A DNA stretch of 64,000 nucleotides from UBA12018 sp051656605 (GCA_051656605.1 JBOGCF010000017.1:1-64000); one strand, 5' to 3'. Shown: positions 33,877 through 44,669, numbered from the stretch's first letter. Notes: generated by a model not told the origin, from the sequence alone. Program-made: numbers and translations.

Positions 33877-33907
33877 AGTCGGCTTCTTAACAATGTAAGA
33901 GCCGACT
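33877..33907 (-). terminator. Terminator of the DUF3467 gene
   Basis: Arms AGTCGGCT and AGCCGACT, 8-bp stem, downstream of the stop at 33952 and followed on the minus strand by TTTTATG. Confidence 0.65.
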
Positions 33908-33951
33908 CAATTTCATATAGTTTCAAAGGATATTACCTATAAAACCTTTTA

Positions 33952-34251
33952 TTATGCTTCTCCCTTTTCGAAAGAAATTACTTCTTCATGTGGTGTATAA
34001 AGAGAAATTTCACCTACCTGCTTCTCATATTGTGCAATGTTCTCTTGCAATAGCATCGCTAAACGCTTTGCATTTTCCGGTGTCATAATAACACGTGATT
34101 TCACATTAGCAGCAGGAACTCCTGGTAGTAGGCTTACAAAATCCATTACAAACTCTGAAGATGAATGCGCAATGATAGCTAGATTAGCATAAGTACCTTG
34201 AGCTACTTCCGGAGAAAGCTCAATCTTGATGTCGTTGTTTTGTTTATTCAT
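33952..34251 (-). CDS. DUF3467 domain protein
   Basis: 99 residues. The pattern ELSPEVAQGTYANLAIIAHSSSEFVMDFVSLLPG, then RVIMTPENAKRLAMLLQENIAQYE is the DUF3467 family, a small bacterial protein of unknown role, predicted to be cytoplasmic. In many Bacteroidales the gene follows rpoC; here an AraC regulator and an EEP hydrolase intervene. It is transcribed alone on the minus strand. Confidence 0.9.
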   Translation of the reverse strand: MNKQNNDIKIELSPEVAQGTYANLAIIAHSSSEFVMDFVSLLPGVPAANVKSRVIMTPENAKRLAMLLQENIAQYEKQVGEISLYTPHEEVISFEKGEA

Positions 34252-34280
34252 GACTTTATTATTAGTTGCACAAATATAAT

Positions 34281-34316
34281 AAAAAAAAAACGGCGACCTT
34301 CTCAGGCAGCCGTTTT
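34281..34316 (-). terminator. Terminator of the EEP/AraC gene pair
   Basis: On the minus strand AAACGGC and GCCGTT arms precede a run of ten T (34281-34290). It sits between the AraC gene end (34527) and the DUF3467 start (34251). The 34317-34526 stretch holds nothing else visible. Confidence 0.6.
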
Positions 34317-34526
34317 CAGGATGTTTTCAATTCTTTAGACCAATGTATAAAACTTATTTGTAATGTATTTTGACGTTTTAGTTAAGGATTGATTATACTA
34401 TGTATTCATTCCATCTATTAGACATTGCAAATGTAATACCTAAAAATATAACTCGCAAATACTTTCAGAATTATTTCTGATACTTTTTCGACAAAATATG
34501 CAATAATATCTGGTATTATCATTTTT

Positions 34527-35405
34527 CTACAATAAATAAGTACAACGACTGTTCTTATTTCGGTATGCTTTGGGCGTCATTTCTTTTCGTTTCAAAAATA
34601 AACGATTGAAATTAGAAATATTCGTGAATCCGCTTCGATAACAAATTTCTGATATCGAATCATTTGTATCTATTAGTTGGGCAGATACATATTCGAGACG
34701 TATGTCTGTAAGCAGATCAATAAATGTTCTGTTTACGTGCCTCTTTAGCATGCGTGTAAAAGAGACTTCCGTCATTCCAAAACGTGTTGCCACCTCTCCG
34801 ACTCTCACATCATATTGATAGTTTTCATGCAGAAAAGCGAATACTTTTTCAATGACTAAGCGCTCGTTCACATCAAATTCATTGTATTTCAAGCCTGAGC
34901 CTAATATTCTGTAATCCTTCGATTCGGACAATTTATAAAGCATATAGATCAGTTTCAGAAACTTGCTAAACTCATCGTCTTCATTTACAATCTGATCCAT
35001 AACTCCGGCTACTGAATGATAATCTTCAAATGAGAAGACAATACCACGCTGGGCCTCGTTTGTCATCCTTTCGATCGATTGAAAAAGTCTTTTATTCTTG
35101 ACGCTCTCAAAGATCGATGGCTGAAACTTGATCGAGATAACATTTACATTTTGCAAATTGTTTGCCGGGTGATAATAGGTATGTGGACAATTGCCTGATA
35201 TAAGAATCAAATCGGTGTCTCCTATTTCTTCTATCGAATTAGCAACAATTCGTTTCGCTCCCTTTGCGCCCTCCAACAAGATCAATTCATACTCTGGATG
35301 AATATGAACAGGATACGTAAGACTTTGTTTCTTGTTTTTGACAACCAGGAAACAGTCTTCGTTTGAGAGCTGCGCAGGCTCACGTAAAATAGGAATCGTA
35401 TGCAT
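34527..35405 (-). CDS. AraC-family transcriptional regulator
   Basis: 292 residues. An N-terminal cupin-like part (SLTYPVHIHPEYELILLEGAKGAKRIV, then LILISGNCPHTYYHP) would bind a ligand, and the C-terminal 100 residues carry two helix-turn-helices (VRVGEVATRFGMTEVSFTRMLKRHV and ISEICYRSGFTNISNFNRLFLKRKEMTPKAYR). The inducer is unknown. It begins 14 bp after the EEP hydrolase gene, so it is probably co-transcribed with it. Confidence 0.92.
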   Translation of the reverse strand: MHTIPILREPAQLSNEDCFLVVKNKKQSLTYPVHIHPEYELILLEGAKGAKRIVANSIEEIGDTDLILISGNCPHTYYHPANNLQNVNVISIKFQPSIFESVKNKRLFQSIERMTNEAQRGIVFSFEDYHSVAGVMDQIVNEDDEFSKFLKLIYMLYKLSESKDYRILGSGLKYNEFDVNERLVIEKVFAFLHENYQYDVRVGEVATRFGMTEVSFTRMLKRHVNRTFIDLLTDIRLEYVSAQLIDTNDSISEICYRSGFTNISNFNRLFLKRKEMTPKAYRNKNSRCTYLL

Positions 35406-35419
35406 CTCTGTCGTATTAA

Positions 35420-36274
35420 TTAAAACTCGATTTTTGAAACAATCGGATTGTGATCGGATAGATATAATCCATTGAGAGTTTCAGAAATAATACCGTGAGA
35501 AATAACTTTTATATTACTAGAAACAAAGATATAATCTATAATGTTTCGTTTTGCCTGATCTAATCGGCCAAAGTCGTGAAAGGTCCAGTTAGGGCCATAT
35601 ACAACTGATGCTTTACTTCGAGCGTCGGTAAGATGCTTTGAATTCGTCATGTCGGTAATGATCTGGATCGGTTCTTCGTCTACCGTTGCATTGAAGTCGC
35701 CGGTAACAACAATTGGGTTTCCTTTACTCAATTCCTTAGCTTTATCTAATAATAGATTTGCGCTATTGCGACGAGCTACTTGTCCTTCATGATCGAAGTG
35801 TGTATTCATAAAAAGAAACTTCTCCTTGGTTGCTTTGTCTTGCATCAATGCCCAAGTTACAACGCGTTCACATGCGGCATCCCAGCCTTTTTTACCAACG
35901 GCATTTACATCTTCTGCCAACCAGAATGTGCCGCTGTCGAGTATCTTAAACTGATCTTTCTTGTATAAAATTGCACTGTATTCGCCTTTGGTCTTTCCGT
36001 CTTCACGTGCTACTCCTATTGTTGCATATTGAGGCAACGCTGCTTGTAGATCTTGTAGCTGGTGATGTAATACTTCTTGAGTACCTACAATGTCTGCATC
36101 GTAAAATTTGATCGCATTGGCGGCAAACTCTTTTCGATTCCCCCAGTTATGTGGTGCATCGGAAGGGTTATCATAACGGATATTGAATGTCATCACGTTT
36201 AATTGCTCTTTTTGCGCAAAGAGTGTCGTGGATAATAGTGCCGAAAGACACAGTGTTAGAATCGACTTGTTCAT
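35420..36274 (-). CDS. Secreted endonuclease/exonuclease/phosphatase-family hydrolase
   Basis: 284 residues from the ATG at 36274 (a GTG one codon upstream is unlikely). A signal peptide (MNKSILTLCLSALLSTTLFAQ) is followed by the EEP fold: LNVMTFNIRYDN near the start, DIVGTQEVLHHQLQDLQ (metal-binding Glu), FLFMNTHFDHEG, PIVVTGDFNATV, and the C-terminal YLSDHNPIV (Asp-His pair). All metal/catalytic residues are present. Such secreted enzymes may cut sugar phosphates, phospholipids or nucleic acids; the substrate is not evident. Confidence 0.9.
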   Translation of the reverse strand: MNKSILTLCLSALLSTTLFAQKEQLNVMTFNIRYDNPSDAPHNWGNRKEFAANAIKFYDADIVGTQEVLHHQLQDLQAALPQYATIGVAREDGKTKGEYSAILYKKDQFKILDSGTFWLAEDVNAVGKKGWDAACERVVTWALMQDKATKEKFLFMNTHFDHEGQVARRNSANLLLDKAKELSKGNPIVVTGDFNATVDEEPIQIITDMTNSKHLTDARSKASVVYGPNWTFHDFGRLDQAKRNIIDYIFVSSNIKVISHGIISETLNGLYLSDHNPIVSKIEF

Positions 36275-36359
36275 CACTAAATGTATTAAGTTAAGATAAT
36301 ATTAAGATTAGAGGTTACGAAGATAAATGATAATATTACAACGACGCAAAAAAGGACAA

Positions 36360-36392
36360 TAAAAAAGGGATGCCTATTGCTAGACATCCCTC
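36360..36392 (-). terminator. Terminator of rpoC
   Basis: Arms AGGGATG and CATCCCT (7 bp) downstream of rpoC, followed on the minus strand by CCCTTTTTTATTG. Confidence 0.75.
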
Positions 36393-36418
36393 TCTACAAA
36401 CCAATAAATGGTTTTTAT

Positions 36419-39400
36419 TTATTCTTCAACAGCTTTCAAATCGACAACATTCTTGCGGTTTGCAAAGATACGATCGAAATCGTCTTTAGCACCAACTACA
36501 AGCTTCTCGAATTCGCGTTGTCCTGTACCGGCTGGAATCAAGTGACCGCAAATAACGTTCTCTTTCAAACCTTCCAGTCTATCAACTTTACCGTTGATAG
36601 CAGCTTCGTTCAGTACTTTTGTTGTTTCCTGGAACGATGCAGCAGACATAAAGCTTGTTGTTTGAAGTGCCGCTCTTGTGATACCTTGAAGGATCTGATT
36701 TGCAGTTGCAGGAATTGCATCTCTTACTTCAACAAGTTTCATATCACGACGCTTCAACATACTGTTCTCATCACGAAGTTTACGTGCAGTTACAATCTGA
36801 CCTGGTTTCAATGTCTGAGAATCACCTGCATCCATAACAACTTTCTTGCCCCAGATACGGTCGTTCTCTTCCATGATGTCGTGCTTGTCAACAATTTGAG
36901 TTTCCAAGAAACGAGTATCACCCGGATCAACAACTTCAACTTTACGCATCATCTGACGTACAATTACTTCAAAGTGTTTATCATTGATTTTTACACCTTG
37001 TAGACGGTATACGTCTTGAACCTCATTCACGATATATTCTTGTACTGCTGTAGGACCTTTGATCGCTAGGATATCAGATGGAGTTGTAGCACCGTCTGAC
37101 AAAGGCATACCTGCACGTACGTAGTCGTTTTCTTGAACAAGGATTTGTTTTGACAATGGAACCATGTACTTCTTAACTTCACCAGTTTTTGAAGTAACAA
37201 TGATTTCACGGTTACCGCGTTTGATCTTACCGAACGAAACTTCACCGTCGATTTCAGAAACGACAGCTGGATTCGATGGGTTACGAGCCTCGAACAACTC
37301 AGTAACACGTGGAAGACCCCCTGTGATATCACCCGCTTTACCTACTGCACGTGGAATCTTAACAAGTACTTCACCGGCTTTGATCATGCTACCTTCTTCT
37401 TTCACTACGTGAGCTCCAAGAGGAAGTGCATATGTTTTCAAGTAACCACCATTGTCGGCGCAAATGTGTGCAGAAGGTACTTTTGTTCTGTCTTTAGATT
37501 CGATAATGATTTTCTCTCTAAGACCTGTTGTTTCGTCAGACTCAACCTTACAAGTTACATTGTCGATTAAGCTTTCGAATTGAACTTTACCGGCAACCTC
37601 TGATACGATTACTGCGTTGAATGGGTCCCATTCGATGATTACATCACCTTTTTTCACAGTAGCTCCATTGTCGAAGTATAGTTTAGCACCATAAGGAACA
37701 GTATGTGTTACCAATACGATCTTCGTATTTGGGTCTACAATCCTCATTTCTGCCAAACGGCTTACTACTACCATGTGTTTCTTGCCCAACTCGTCTTGAG
37801 CATCTACAGCTCTCAACTCATCGATTTCAAGAATACCATCGTATTTTGAAGTTACATTATTTTCTGCTGCAATGTTCGATGCGATACCCCCAACGTGGAA
37901 CGTACGAAGTGTAAGCTGCGTACCTGGCTCACCGATAGATTGTGCTGCGATTACACCAACAGCTTCACCTCTTTGAACCAAACGTCCTGTTGCAAGGTTA
38001 CGTCCGTAACACTTACCACAAACACCTTTTTTAGACTCACAAGTCAATACCGAACGTATTTCTACGCGCTCGATTGGAGAGTCTTGAATCTTCTTAGCAA
38101 TGTCTTCTGTGATTTCTTCACCTGAGTGAACAAGCACTTCGCCTGTCATTGGGTGTTGAACATCGTGTACAGAAACACGACCAAGAATTCTTTCATATAG
38201 AGAAGCAACGACGTCTTCGTTGTTCTTAAGTTCTGTGCAAACTAGACCACGTAGTGTACCACAGTCTTCTTCATTGATGATCACATCTTGTGAAACGTCA
38301 ACAAGACGACGTGTAAGATAACCTGCATCGGCTGTTTTCAAAGCGGTATCCGCAAGACCCTTACGAGCACCGTGGGTAGAGATAAAGTACTCAAGTACCG
38401 AAAGTCCTTCTTTAAAGTTAGAAAGGATCGGGTTTTCGATAATTTGACCACCTTCTGCACCACTCTTTTGAGGTTTAGCCATCAAACCACGCATACCTGA
38501 AAGCTGGCGAATCTGTTCTTTCGAACCACGGGCACCAGAGTCAAGCATCATATAGATTGAGTTAAATCCTTGGTTATCGCTCGAAATTTGCTTCATCAAG
38601 ATGTTTGACAATTTCGAGTTTACGTGTGTCCAAGTATCAATGATTTGGTTGTAACGTTCGTTGTAAGTGATGAAACCCATGCTATAGTTAGCAAGAATTT
38701 GCTCCACTTCTTCGTAACCTTCTTTTACCAATTCATCCTTTTCTTCTGGGATAATAACGTCGGCAAGGTTGAATGACAAACCACCCTTGAACGCCATTTG
38801 ATAACCCAAATCTTTAATATCATCCAAGAATTGAGCTGTACGAGCTACACCACAAACTTTGATGACATTACCGATGATATCACGAAGTGATTTCTTTGAA
38901 AGAATTTCATTCAAGTAACCTACTTCTTTTGGTACGAATTGATTTACAATGATACGACCTACAGAAGTTTCAATCATGTGATTGATAAAGTTACCGTTTT
39001 CATCAACGTCGTGAACATATACTTTCACAGGAGCATGAATAGAAACTTTCTTCTCGTTATAAGCGATCATAGCTTCTTCATATCCGTAGAAAATAAGACC
39101 TTCACCCATTGCACCCGGACGTAGCTTGGTGATATAGTAAAGACCAAGTACCATGTCCTGAGAAGGAACGGTAATCGGAGCACCGTTAGCAGGGTTAAGG
39201 ATATTGTGAGATCCAAGCATCAACATTTGTGCTTCCAATACAGCTTCGTTACCAAGAGGCAAGTGAACCGCCATCTGGTCACCGTCGAAGTCGGCATTGA
39301 AGGCCGAACATGAAAGTGGGTGAAGCTGAATAGCTTTTCCTTCAATCATTTTAGGTTGGAAAGCCTGAATACCTAAACGGTGAAGAGTCGGGGCACGGTT

Positions 39401-40699
39401 GAGCAGAACTGGATGTCCTTTCATTACGTGTTCCAAGATATCCCATACAACAGGCTCTTTGCGGTCTACGATTTTCTTCGCAGATTTTACTGTTTTTACA
39501 ATACCACGCTCGATCAATTTACGGATGATAAATGGTTTGTAAAGCTCAGCAGCCATGTTTTTAGGAAGACCACACTCGTGCATCTTAAGTTCAGGACCTA
39601 CAACGATTACCGAACGAGCAGAGTAGTCAACACGTTTACCCAACAAGTTTTGACGGAAACGACCTTGTTTACCTTTCAAGCTATCAGAAAGTGATTTCAA
39701 CGGACGGTTAGCGTCTGTCTTAACTGCACTTGATTTTCTTGAGTTGTCAAACAATGAGTCTACCGCTTCTTGAAGCATACGCTTCTCGTTACGCAAGATA
39801 ACTTCAGGAGCCTTGATTTCGATCAATCGTTTCAAACGGTTGTTACGAATGATTACACGACGATAAAGGTCATTCAAGTCAGAAGTAGCGAAACGACCAC
39901 CATCAAGAGGTACAAGAGGACGAAGTTCTGGTGGAATTACAGGAACAACCTGTACTACCATCCACTCCGGACGGTTGCGACCTTTTGAAGCACGGAAAGA
40001 TTCAACAACTTGAAGACGTTTCAACGCTTCGTTTTTACGTTGTTGAGATCCATCTGTACTAGCACGGTGACGAAGTTCGTATGAAAGAGTATCTAGATCA
40101 AGGCGAGCCAATAGATCATAGATAGCTTCAGCACCGATTTTAGCGATGAATTTATTAGGGTCATTGTCATCAAGCATTTGATTTTCTCTTGGAAGAGTAT
40201 CTAGGATTTGTAGATATTCTTCTTCAGAAAGAAGATCATATGCAGATACGCCTTCAGCTGTACCTGCTTGAATAACAACGTAACGTTCATAGTAAATAAT
40301 AGAATCAAGTTTCTTTGTAGGAATACCTAACAAATAACCGATTTTATTAGGAAGTGAGCGGAAGTACCAGATGTGAGCAACAGGCACAACAAGGTGAATG
40401 TGTCCCATACGTTCACGACGTACTTTCTTTTCTGTAACTTCCACACCACAACGGTCACACACAATACCTTTGTAACGAATTCTTTTATACTTTCCACAGT
40501 GGCATTCGTAGTCACGAACCGGACCAAAAATACGTTCGCAGAAAAGACCGTCACGCTCAGGTTTATAGGTACGATAGTTGATTGTTTCCGGCTTTAATAC
40601 CTCACCACTTGAGTTTTCCAAGATTTCCTCAGGTGAAGCTAAACCGATTGATATTTTGGTAAAGTTACTCTTTATCTTAGTTTCTTTTCTAAAAGCCAT
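36419..40699 (-). CDS. rpoC: RNA polymerase subunit beta'
   Basis: 1426 residues. The N-terminal zinc ribbon is CHCGKYKRIRYKGIVCDRCG near 65-86, the catalytic Mg site NADFDGDQMAVH near 463-474, and the second zinc site CESKKGVCGKCYGRN near 860-874. The trigger-loop region VGVIAAQSIGEPGTQLTLRTFH is intact. It follows rpoB by 79 bp and ends the superoperon. Length is slightly above that of E. coli beta' (1407). Confidence 0.99.
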   Translation of the reverse strand: MAFRKETKIKSNFTKISIGLASPEEILENSSGEVLKPETINYRTYKPERDGLFCERIFGPVRDYECHCGKYKRIRYKGIVCDRCGVEVTEKKVRRERMGHIHLVVPVAHIWYFRSLPNKIGYLLGIPTKKLDSIIYYERYVVIQAGTAEGVSAYDLLSEEEYLQILDTLPRENQMLDDNDPNKFIAKIGAEAIYDLLARLDLDTLSYELRHRASTDGSQQRKNEALKRLQVVESFRASKGRNRPEWMVVQVVPVIPPELRPLVPLDGGRFATSDLNDLYRRVIIRNNRLKRLIEIKAPEVILRNEKRMLQEAVDSLFDNSRKSSAVKTDANRPLKSLSDSLKGKQGRFRQNLLGKRVDYSARSVIVVGPELKMHECGLPKNMAAELYKPFIIRKLIERGIVKTVKSAKKIVDRKEPVVWDILEHVMKGHPVLLNRAPTLHRLGIQAFQPKMIEGKAIQLHPLSCSAFNADFDGDQMAVHLPLGNEAVLEAQMLMLGSHNILNPANGAPITVPSQDMVLGLYYITKLRPGAMGEGLIFYGYEEAMIAYNEKKVSIHAPVKVYVHDVDENGNFINHMIETSVGRIIVNQFVPKEVGYLNEILSKKSLRDIIGNVIKVCGVARTAQFLDDIKDLGYQMAFKGGLSFNLADVIIPEEKDELVKEGYEEVEQILANYSMGFITYNERYNQIIDTWTHVNSKLSNILMKQISSDNQGFNSIYMMLDSGARGSKEQIRQLSGMRGLMAKPQKSGAEGGQIIENPILSNFKEGLSVLEYFISTHGARKGLADTALKTADAGYLTRRLVDVSQDVIINEEDCGTLRGLVCTELKNNEDVVASLYERILGRVSVHDVQHPMTGEVLVHSGEEITEDIAKKIQDSPIERVEIRSVLTCESKKGVCGKCYGRNLATGRLVQRGEAVGVIAAQSIGEPGTQLTLRTFHVGGIASNIAAENNVTSKYDGILEIDELRAVDAQDELGKKHMVVVSRLAEMRIVDPNTKIVLVTHTVPYGAKLYFDNGATVKKGDVIIEWDPFNAVIVSEVAGKVQFESLIDNVTCKVESDETTGLREKIIIESKDRTKVPSAHICADNGGYLKTYALPLGAHVVKEEGSMIKAGEVLVKIPRAVGKAGDITGGLPRVTELFEARNPSNPAVVSEIDGEVSFGKIKRGNREIIVTSKTGEVKKYMVPLSKQILVQENDYVRAGMPLSDGATTPSDILAIKGPTAVQEYIVNEVQDVYRLQGVKINDKHFEVIVRQMMRKVEVVDPGDTRFLETQIVDKHDIMEENDRIWGKKVVMDAGDSQTLKPGQIVTARKLRDENSMLKRRDMKLVEVRDAIPATANQILQGITRAALQTTSFMSAASFQETTKVLNEAAINGKVDRLEGLKENVICGHLIPAGTGQREFEKLVVGAKDDFDRIFANRKNVVDLKAVEE

Positions 40700-40778
40700 A
40701 TTATTTGTTTATAAAGAGTTATCTGATATATAAGAGGACAAGCCCTTGTTCAGAGCTCATCCTCAAAATCTATAAGAA

Positions 40779-43700
40779 TTAATCAAGTGAGATACTTAAA
40801 CCAAGACCTCTAAGTTCGTGTAACAACACGTTTAGAGATTCCGGAATACCAGCAGGTGGCATTGGTTCACCCTTAACAATCGCTTCATAAGCTTTAGAAC
40901 GGCCAACAACGTCGTCCGACTTAATTGTAAGGATTTCTTGTAGGATGTGAGCAGCACCGAATGCTTCAAGTGCCCAAACCTCCATCTCTCCGAAACGCTG
41001 ACCACCAAACTGAGCTTTACCACCAAGAGGTTGTTGCGTAATCAAAGAATAAGGACCAATAGAACGTGCGTGCATCTTATCATCAACCATGTGGCCAAGT
41101 TTAAGCATATACACAACACCTACAGTTGCCGGTTGGTCAAAACGTTCACCGGTTCCACCATCATATAGGTAAGATTTACCATAACGAGGTACACCTGCTT
41201 TGTCTGTCCATTCGTTCAAGTCATCGATACTAGCACCATCAAAGATAGGAGTAGCAAACTTCAAGTTTAAGTTTGTCCCTGCCCATCCAAGAACAGTTTC
41301 AAAGATCTGACCAAGGTTCATACGAGAAGGTACACCAAGTGGATTCAAACAGATGTCAACCGGAGTTCCATCTTCCAAGAATGGCATATCTTCTTGACGA
41401 ACGATTTTCGATACGATACCTTTGTTACCGTGTCGACCCGCCATTTTATCACCAACCTGGATCTTACGTTTCTTAGCAATGTAAACTTTTGCCATTTGAA
41501 CGATACCTGTTGGTAACTCGTCACCGATAGTCAAATCGAACTTTCTACGACGCAAGTCAGAATCAAGTTCTTTATATTTCTTCAAATAATTCAAGATAAC
41601 TTGCTTGATAAGCTCGTTCTTGTGGTTGTCTGTAGTCCACTTGCTCACTTGGATTGCATTGTAATCCAATTCGCTCAATGCTTTGTGAGAGAACTTAGCA
41701 CCCTTAGGAATAATCTCGGTGTTCATATAGTCTTTCACACCTTGAGAAGTCTTACCTGAAGTAAGGATCACTAACTTATCAATAAGGGCCACTCTAAGTT
41801 CGGCCATCTTAGTTTCATACTCTTCATCAAGTTTAGGAAGAATAGCCTTGTCTGATAGACGAGACTTTCTCTTCTTAACAGCTTTAGAGAAAAGATTTGT
41901 TCCGATAACAACACCGTTTAGAGATGGAGAAGCTTTCAATGAAGCATCTTTCACATCACCGGCTTTGTCACCGAAGATTGCACGAAGAAGTTTCTCTTCC
42001 GGAGAAGGATCTGACTCTCCTTTTGGAGTAATCTTACCGATAAGAATATCACCCGGACGGATTCTAGCACCCACACGAACAATACCTCTTTCATCTAGAT
42101 CTTTTGTAGCTTCCTCGCTAACGTTAGGAATATCAGACGTAAGCTCTTCCATTCCTCGTTTAGTTTCACGTACTTCAAGAATATACTCGTCAACGTGAAC
42201 AGAAGTAAAGATATCCTCACGAACCATACGCTCGTTCAATACGATCGCATCCTCGAAGTTATATCCTTTCCAAGGCATATATGCAACACGAACGTTACGT
42301 CCTAGTGCAAGTTCACCTTGTTGAGTAGAATAACCTTCAGTTAAGATTTCACCAGCAACTACACGTTGGCCTGTACGACAAATAGGACGTAAGTCAACAG
42401 TTGTACTTTGGTTTGTTTTTCTAAACTTAGGGATATTATATGTTTTAATTGAATCCTCGAAGCTTACAAACTCCTCGTCTTCAGATCTATCATATTTAAT
42501 TTTAATGCATGTAGCATCAACAAATACAATTTCACCTTCACCCTCTGCAGCAATTTGAGTACGAGAGTCGCTAACCAATTGTCTTTCGATACCAGTACCA
42601 ACAATCGGAGCATCAACACGCAACAAAGGAACTGCCTGGCGCATCATGTTAGATCCCATCAACGCACGGTTCGCATCATCATGCTCAAGGAAAGGAATCA
42701 AAGACGCAGCAATAGAAGCAATCTGTGTAGGAGAAACGTCCATCAAGTTTACTTCATCAGGAGTAACAAGTGGGAAGTCACCTTCTTGTCTTGCTTTTAC
42801 GCGAGAGCGGATAAATGTACCATCGTTGTTGATTGGAGCATTACCCTGCGCAATGATTTGTCCTTCTTCTTCTTCAGCAGTCAAATAATCAATACCTTCT
42901 GGAGTTACATCAACAACACCTTCCGTAACTTTACGATAAGGAGTAATGATGAAACCAAGGTCATTAATTTTTGCGTATACACAAAGAGACGAGATCAAAC
43001 CGATATTTGGTCCCTCTGGTGTTTCAATAGGACACAAACGGCCATAGTGAGTATAGTGAACGTCACGAACCTCGAAACCAGCACGCTCTCTTGAAAGACC
43101 ACCAGGCCCAAGAGCAGACATACGACGCTTGTGAGTAATCTCAGCAAGAGGGTTTGTTTGGTCCATAAATTGAGACAATGCATTCGTTCCGAAGAATGAA
43201 TTAACAACCGAAGAGATTGTTTTTGCATTGATCAAATCAATCGGAGTAAAGACCTCATTATCGCGCACATTCATACGTTCGCGAACTGTACGAGCCATAC
43301 GAGCAAGACCTACACCAAATTGGTTGTAAAGTTGCTCACCTACAGTACGTACACGACGGTTACTCAAGTGGTCGATATCATCAACAATCGCTTTTGAGTT
43401 GATCAACTCAATTAGATATTTGATGATTTCGATAATATCTTCTTTAGTAAGAACTTTTACATCGGCGCTCGTTGTCAGATTCAACTTTCTGTTGATTCTG
43501 TAACGACCTACTTCACCTAAATCATATCTCTTATCAGAGAAGAAAAGATTAGTAATAACTTCACGTGCACTTGCTTCATCAGCAGGTTCAGCGTTACGAA
43601 GTTGACGATATATATAAAGAACAGCCTCTTTTTCAGAGTTACTTGGATCTTTTTGTAGCGTGTTGTAAATAATCGCGAAATCAGATGAGTTCAAGTCTTC

Positions 43701-44591
43701 TTTGTGAAGAAGGATATTTTGAACACCTGACTCAAGGATTGCTTCAAGATGATCAGCATCAAGAACAGTTTCACGATCAATGATCACTTCATTACGTTCA
43801 ATTGAAACTACCTCACCTGTATCTTCATCTACAAAGTCTTCCACCCAAGTCTTCAAAACACGGGCTGCAAGTTTTCTGCCAAGAAGTTTCTTAAGATTAG
43901 TTTTATTCACCTTAACCTCTTCGGCCAAGTTGAATATCTCAAGAATGTCTCTATCGCTCTCGAAGCCGATAGCTCTAAGAAGCGTTGTTACCGGAAGCTT
44001 TTTCTTTCTATCGATGTAAGCATACATCACATTATTGATGTCGGTAGCAAACTCGATCCACGATCCTTTGAAAGGAATAATACGTGCAGAATAAAGCTTA
44101 GTACCGTTGGCGTGAGTACTTTGTCCGAAGAATACACCAGGTGAACGATGCAACTGCGAAACAACTACACGTTCAGCCCCGTTAATAACGAAAGTACCCC
44201 TATCCGTCATATAAGGAATAGGCCCCAAATACACATCCTGAATCACTGTATCGAAATCTTCGTGATCAGGATCTGTACAATACAGTTTTAATTTAGCCTT
44301 CAAAGGAACGCTATATGTAAGGCCTCTTTCGATACACTCATCTATCGAGTAGCGAGGAGGATCAATGTAGTAGTCAAGGAACTCCAACACGAAATTGTTA
44401 CGAGTATCTGCAATTGGAAAATTTTCTGCAAATACCTTATACAACCCCTCGTTATTTCTTTGTTCCGGAGGAGTATCTAGTTGAAGAAAGTCTTTAAATG
44501 ACTTTAATTGTACTTCGAGAAAATCCGGATATTGTAGCGGGAATTTAACCGAAGCAAAATTAATTCTTGGGTTTACAGCTGTTGAAGACAT
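40779..44591 (-). CDS. rpoB: RNA polymerase subunit beta
   Basis: 1270 residues. The rifampicin region reads SQFMDQTNPLAEITHKRRMSALGPGG, with the residues matching E. coli Asp516, His526 and Ser531 all present, so no classic rifampicin-resistance change is seen. The C-terminal QPLGGKAQFGGQRFGEMEVWALEAFGAA is intact. rplL lies 102 bp upstream and a hairpin in that gap may attenuate read-through. Confidence 0.99.
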   Translation of the reverse strand: MSSTAVNPRINFASVKFPLQYPDFLEVQLKSFKDFLQLDTPPEQRNNEGLYKVFAENFPIADTRNNFVLEFLDYYIDPPRYSIDECIERGLTYSVPLKAKLKLYCTDPDHEDFDTVIQDVYLGPIPYMTDRGTFVINGAERVVVSQLHRSPGVFFGQSTHANGTKLYSARIIPFKGSWIEFATDINNVMYAYIDRKKKLPVTTLLRAIGFESDRDILEIFNLAEEVKVNKTNLKKLLGRKLAARVLKTWVEDFVDEDTGEVVSIERNEVIIDRETVLDADHLEAILESGVQNILLHKEDLNSSDFAIIYNTLQKDPSNSEKEAVLYIYRQLRNAEPADEASAREVITNLFFSDKRYDLGEVGRYRINRKLNLTTSADVKVLTKEDIIEIIKYLIELINSKAIVDDIDHLSNRRVRTVGEQLYNQFGVGLARMARTVRERMNVRDNEVFTPIDLINAKTISSVVNSFFGTNALSQFMDQTNPLAEITHKRRMSALGPGGLSRERAGFEVRDVHYTHYGRLCPIETPEGPNIGLISSLCVYAKINDLGFIITPYRKVTEGVVDVTPEGIDYLTAEEEEGQIIAQGNAPINNDGTFIRSRVKARQEGDFPLVTPDEVNLMDVSPTQIASIAASLIPFLEHDDANRALMGSNMMRQAVPLLRVDAPIVGTGIERQLVSDSRTQIAAEGEGEIVFVDATCIKIKYDRSEDEEFVSFEDSIKTYNIPKFRKTNQSTTVDLRPICRTGQRVVAGEILTEGYSTQQGELALGRNVRVAYMPWKGYNFEDAIVLNERMVREDIFTSVHVDEYILEVRETKRGMEELTSDIPNVSEEATKDLDERGIVRVGARIRPGDILIGKITPKGESDPSPEEKLLRAIFGDKAGDVKDASLKASPSLNGVVIGTNLFSKAVKKRKSRLSDKAILPKLDEEYETKMAELRVALIDKLVILTSGKTSQGVKDYMNTEIIPKGAKFSHKALSELDYNAIQVSKWTTDNHKNELIKQVILNYLKKYKELDSDLRRRKFDLTIGDELPTGIVQMAKVYIAKKRKIQVGDKMAGRHGNKGIVSKIVRQEDMPFLEDGTPVDICLNPLGVPSRMNLGQIFETVLGWAGTNLNLKFATPIFDGASIDDLNEWTDKAGVPRYGKSYLYDGGTGERFDQPATVGVVYMLKLGHMVDDKMHARSIGPYSLITQQPLGGKAQFGGQRFGEMEVWALEAFGAAHILQEILTIKSDDVVGRSKAYEAIVKGEPMPPAGIPESLNVLLHELRGLGLSISLD

Positions 44592-44636
44592 CTATTCAGA
44601 AATTAATTGAACTTAATGAAACTATAGACACAAAAA

Positions 44637-44669
44637 GGTTAAGAATCTCCGAAACGAAGATTCTTAACC
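44637..44669 (-). terminator. Candidate attenuator between rplL and rpoB
   Basis: Arms GGTTAAGAATCT and AGATTCTTAACC make a 12-bp stem, followed on the minus strand by TTTTTGTG. A smaller ACCTG/CAGGT hairpin lies just upstream near 44675-44689. Partial termination at this place is known in the E. coli rplKAJL-rpoBC operon. Confidence 0.65.

Noticed and set aside
42900..43200. Rifampicin-resistance change in rpoB
   Set aside because: Residues equivalent to Asp516, His526 and Ser531 are all wild type.
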